Shown here: positions 53,701-59,700 of the stretch, one piece after another | How positions within the stretch are numbered: the stretch's first letter is position 1 | Layout: each line of letters starts with the position of its first letter | NCBI RefSeq assembly: GCF_021869535.1 | Contig: NW_026262734.1 | Location: 91,951,285 to 92,015,284 of the forward strand | Reading direction: 5' to 3' | Length of the DNA: 64,000 bases | DNA from: Mytilus californianus | Taxonomy: Eukaryota > Mollusca > Bivalvia > Mytilida > Mytilidae | Program-made: the position numbers and the translations under genes | Notes under the pieces: model-generated | What the model was told of the DNA's origin: nothing | Databases searched by the model: none | What the model saw: only the letters and a program-made list of their open reading frames with translations

Positions 53701-56700
53701 GACACTGGGATCCGCGGAACCCTCACGAATTTTTTAAATTAAATTTGCTTAATAAGAACTATATTTGTGTCTCTAGTTTAGTTTGATACTTAATTATGTC
53801 GTATTTTACGTTAAGTGTCTTTAAATTAAGAATACTTTCGCGTATGCGCAGTTCATCGTAAAGGAAGCACCTGTTTGACTCGTGAAAACATTTCTGAATG
53901 TTATGAATAAAGTTCTATCTTTTTAATCGAAATTGTCGAAAGTTTTTGATTAAAAGTTATATCAAATATGACTAAAATACGTTCATTTGACGAAACGACG
54001 ACAAGCGAACTGCAAATTGTAATCGTTTGAGAAATATTGAAATTAAAATGCGAACTGTCCGAGGGAAAACTCAAATGACGAAACTACAACAAACGAACTG
54101 CAAATTGTGCACGTTTTATAAATATTGAAATTAAAATGCCGACTGACTGATTTTACTGGGGAAAATAATTATGATGATCAATTATGAGGTTGATAAATAA
54201 TTAACGGATTAGTGACCCATCCGATGGCGATAAGCGGATTATCTGTAATCACAACTTATAACACCTGTTGTAAATGTTAAATAACTGAGAGTCGTAAACT
54301 TGTCAGAAACAATAAGACAGGTAGAATTATAGTATTTTCATGCGAAAATATTTTTACTCTTTCCAAATTTAAGTGACGAAATTGATTTGGAATACTTTCG
54401 TCATTTTGAAAACCGTTTCGTAAATGACGAAAATGACGAGCGCTAGCAAAATCACTGCAAATAAGATTACCAGCATCACATATGAAGATGAATAATCTGT
54501 AGCCCATAGAGCCTTGAAATTACTTATTAATAAATTAAGTTGCAACCAATGAACCATTTGTACAGTTTTAAATAAGTTGTAAAGTCTTGTAATATATGCA
54601 AAATACACTCAACATCTCGAAATTGTTCACATGAACCAGGTCTTTTATATTCTCTCTCAATCTCAATCAAAGGATTTCCTCAGCAAAATACACTCTACAT
54701 CTTGGAATTGAACTTGAAGGATTTCTTCCACTGATTTATTATGAAAACTTTGTGAATGATTTACTTATGCAGATTTTGTTATAATTTACTATTGATCTTA
54801 TTTTATTGTAGATAATTGTTTAAAATGGAGAATAATACCATTCTCTTCTAATAATATAAGTAAAGACTTTAGTGATGATTGGATCTGTGACATGAATGCA
54901 GATGTTCAGCATAATAAGTATGTATAGCAATACTGTGGATTCATTATTCGTTGGATACCAGTTTTTTGTGGATTTTGTGGGAATAGATAAACCACGAATT
55001 TGATTTTCAACAAAGTCCCATTATTCTGTAAGCCTTGTATTCAGACTTATGCAAAACCACATAATCAAATATCCTTAATAATACAAGTTTTCCTCAATCC
55101 ACGAAAATTGGTATCCACGAAAATAAATGAATCCACTGTAAGTATTATCTTTTATTTGTCAGGGCTTTGGTGATCGATTGGTCTAAGTTGTTTATCTTCA
55201 TTAAACACTAGCTTGTCAACACTGTAGTTGGGAATTCAAACCTGCTAGTAGCAAGGAAAACTGTTGGTAAAGGTCACCATCTTTGCTGATTATCTCACTT
55301 GTTGACATTGAAGTAGAGAGAAAGTAGAAACCATGCTTTGGTTGCCATGTCAACATGGTTATGGACATCTCTCTAAAATATAAGTACATTAGGTATTACC
55401 AATTCCTCATTACCATTTCTTTCTATAGATCGACTTGGATTGTTAATACCTGACTAAGGTAGGTGGTTCTCTCCACTATGCAGGCTCTACCAACAATTTA
55501 AAAACTGATTGCCTTGAAATAGGATAACTGAAAGTGGTGTTAAACACCAATAATCAATCAATCCGGATTTCATGGGAAGTTAATAATGCATCTGCTGTAT
55601 TTCTATTTTTAGATGTACACAAGCCGAACAGAAGATGAATATACCGGAAGGTCAATTAAAAAAAGCTGTTAGATCTCAGGAACAGAAACAGAAAGACATA
55701 GAAGAGGTTTGCAGCTAGTTATTTACAGCTCTTTTCATAATGCTAGCAAGACAAAGGTTTGTTTGGCTTGCTTACTTTGTTTGTATCAATGTTTGCTCAA
55801 GCATTGTAATTAAGATTGACATCTGAAAACAACATAAAAAGGTGGATTTAAACTTGTATATATTGTATTTAAATTTGATTGGACATTATCAAATAATCAA
55901 ATTTACCTTTACACAGGTTTAACTCTGCCTACTTATATTGTTTGCAGATGTCAATCTTAATTACAATGCTTTTGCAAACATTGATACAAACAAAGCAAGC
56001 AAGCCAAACAAACCTTTGTCTTGCTAGCATTATGAAAAGAGCTGTAACTAAGTACTTATAGTTGATTATATATATGAGTTCGAATCCCGGCCAGGGAAAA
56101 TAAAAAAATTTGCTTCCGCAAATTTACAGATCTAACATTGTTGGGCTGTTGTTTAGACAAATTATACTCCCTTTCACATCCTTATATATATAAGGATGTG
56201 AAAGGGAGCCAACAACATAGTAATTAATAATAAGCCTAATCAAGATAGTCTAGAGGAAATTTTCATGACCACAGCAAGTCTTAAGATTAGTGAAGGTTTC
56301 CATCTTTGCTGATTATCATACTTACTGACATAAAGCCAGATAGAAAGTAGAAACCATGCTCTGATGCAATGCAAAACATGGTTATGGACATCTGTCTGAC
56401 ATATTTGTGCATAAGATTTTACAATTTTTCAGTTCTAAATTTTCCCTTAATTAATTGCCTCCCTTTCCTAGTTTTGCAACTCATAGGAGCAAGAAATTTT
56501 ATTATTGCTAGATGACATTTATTTTCTGCAAGAAAATTTTTCATAGGTTAATTGTTTTATTAATTGTTCGACTCTTTTGTTGTTAATTGTTTGAAAAAAA
56601 TATCAAATAATGTTTGTACATATAAATAGTTTTTATATGGAGTAAAAAAAAATTTACAGGAAAATCAAGAGTAACTTCAGATTTAAGGGAAAGAAAATCA

Positions 56701-59700
56701 GACAACAACAAGATGTATATTAATAAAGAAAAACACATAGAAAAGAAAACAATCGACAGAACAAAATAGTGAAAACTGAAGATTCTGCAACACAAAGCAC
56801 ACAAAATAACATGAATTCAGATGCTCCAGAAGGGGTTGGCATTTCCTGCTTTACTAGTGGCGCCTGTTGTGTTCCTCATAACAAATCATACAAAACAAAG
56901 ATTATTAGTCTGAAACGATTGCTTTTGAAGAATGTTCAAGAAATGATGTGTGGTCAGAATGAATGATAGTGTGATGTTAAATTTTTGTACACAGAGAATG
57001 TTCAAGAATTTTGAAAATTTAATGCTTTCTGTGTTTTTGAAATTCAAGCATATTATTTTTTATTTAGGATATACGGAGGAAAACAGAACAGTTAGAGAAA
57101 ATGCAGGTAAATTGTCTCAGTTTTTACATTAATGGGTATCTAGAATCCTAATTTTTTGGAATGCCTCATCAACAACAACTTTAAAACTATTGAAGGGGTC
57201 CAGTATGTAATAGATATGGTCTATTTTAAAAAGGAATTAATCTATAAATTGGTTTTTAAGCAGTTTCCTATAACTGAAAAATATTGCATCTAAGAAAAAT
57301 AATAAGATGAAAATGCAAAAACTTTGCTATTTGGATAATGTTGTTTTGATACAAGGAAAATAACTGATACACTTTTGTAAATTTAGGCTGTATATTCTGA
57401 ACTTTTCAAGATTAGGGGAACAAAATTTAAAACTGTGTAATAGGATTAAATCAAAATATTTTAATAGAAGAAACAGTCATCATCTCGACAAGCAGAGGAA
57501 AAGGAAAGAAAACGAAAGGAAGATGATGATAGAAAGAAACAAGAAGAAATTGAAAGGCGAAGAAAAGAAAAAGAAGAAGCCGAAAGAAAAAAGGAACAAG
57601 CTAAAAAAATGAGAGAAGAAGCAGACAAAAAGCGAAAAGAAGATGCTGAAAGACGACGGAAAGAAGAATTGGACAGAAAAAAGAAATTAGATGCTGAAAG
57701 AAAAAGAAAGGAAGAACAGGAAAGAAAGAAGAAAGAGGAATCAGAGAGAAAAAAGAAAGAGGAGTCAGAAAGAAAAAAGAGGGAAGAGGCTGAAAGGAAA
57801 AGAGAAGAAGCTGCTGAAAAGAAAAGGTGAGATTGCATAGTTTCAATGATGTTGATCCTTTTTAATATTGTGTGGTTAATATAGGGAAGGGATAATTTAT
57901 TATGTACATGGGTTAACAGTATCAAGGTGTACTGAGAAATAACCTGACAATAAAGGAACTTTAAACTGCTATTCTTCATCTTGTAACTGACTAAAGGTCC
58001 AACAGTGATTGGCTGTTGAACTCACATCTACAGCATGGAGGAGACGAGTCTTAGTAATTAGTTATAAAGTTGTGTTGATCAAAATTGCTAATTTTATGAA
58101 AGGAACATGTTCATGAAATGTCTAAAAAAATAAATTTTGTTGTTTTCCTAAAAATACTGTGACTACACAATAAACTATAGCAATATTATTAAACTAAAGA
58201 TTCAAATGGTTCATTTGAATGTAATGGTAGAAAATTGCTTCTGAAGTGCTATGGGGTTTTGGAGGTTTTGTAACTGATGAAAGTAATAAAACTATATTTT
58301 AATGATTACTTGAAAAATCTGCCAATGATATCTACAAAATTGATGAATTTCATTATTAGAAACATGTACAAAATACCTGTACCCATGGGAAAATGATTGT
58401 GATGGTATTATACTTTCGAAATTTTTTCTTATCAATTTGTTTACATACTGAGTAATAATATGTATTACTCCATTTAAATTTCTGATAGTAATATTTGTAA
58501 GTAATGATGAAAGAAACTCTTAGTCCAGTCCATTGATGAACATTCACAGTAATTAATGCACAATACTTGCAATGAACAACAAATGTAGGGAATATGTCCT
58601 TGCGACAGCTACCCAATGAAACAAACAACCAAAATACTTCTAGAGGTCAACTTAGTCTTCAACGATAGACAAGTGTCTTATACAATATATCAAACTCTAA
58701 ATGGTCTTTCGCCTATAATTTAGGCAGACACTATCAAAGAGTTTCTATCAACACCAAATTCTCAAAATTAACAGTACTTTATTGAGAGAAATTCCATGCT
58801 GTTGCATAAGCCATGATAAGCCAAGGACGATACTAAAATTGAAAGTATATTAACTGATATTATATTGTAGATTGGATGCAGAAAAGAAAGCTGAGGCAGA
58901 AAGAAAGAAGGAAATAGAAAGGAAGAAACAAGAGGCAGAGAAGAAAAGAGAACAGAAAAGAAATAGTGTAAGAGGATATTTTGCATTCCCTTTATTATAT
59001 AATATCTGCTGTAGGAGTTTTAAGTAAATGGTAAACAAGTACAAATTGACTTTAATTAATCAATCACTAATAGGCCACTGTCAGTTAATTTACAAATCTG
59101 AGTGAGGCATATTAGCAAGAACATTACTGATTCAGACACAGTGATACAGTGATAGGAAAATGTCAGAGGGTTACAAAATATTACAAAAATTTGAAAGTAT
59201 AAGAATCGAACATTCCTTAACTTTTGTACAGTAATATGCAGACATTTTTGATGTTTCTATATTATTTTCATCCACAGGCTGTGTTTAAGACCCATTGGGG
59301 GCCTTGGGCTGTTTTCTGCTCTTTGGGTGGGTTGTTGTCTCTTTGACACATTCCCTGTTTCCATTCTCAATTTTATATCCTTATTCAACAATCATCAGTA
59401 TATAATAACTTAAGTAACACATTAACTTATTTTACATAAAAATTGCTGGTTTTTTGCCAGAAACCCATCAAAAAGATAAGAATGTTAAATCCTGCAAAAA
59501 TCCATACATAACCTGGGATAATTGTTTCAATGAAATTAACAGACTAAATTACTGTTATTTAAAATAGATAAAGTCTTCTAATATCTTCTTGGCTGATGCC
59601 ACTCAGATATAAAATGCCTTTATCTAATACATACAATTTTTTCATGTTTTGATATTAACTTTCATACACAGGCAAGTAAAAGAGCTGCATCTCCTATACT

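Noticed and set aside
56076..56092. Possible tRNA gene
   Set aside because: Only a T-arm-like stretch is present; no A box, acceptor stem or anticodon arm can be formed.
57461..57979. 172-residue - strand ORF rich in Ser, Phe and Leu
   Set aside because: Antisense shadow of MORC2 exon 19; purine-rich Glu/Lys codons leave the opposite strand open.
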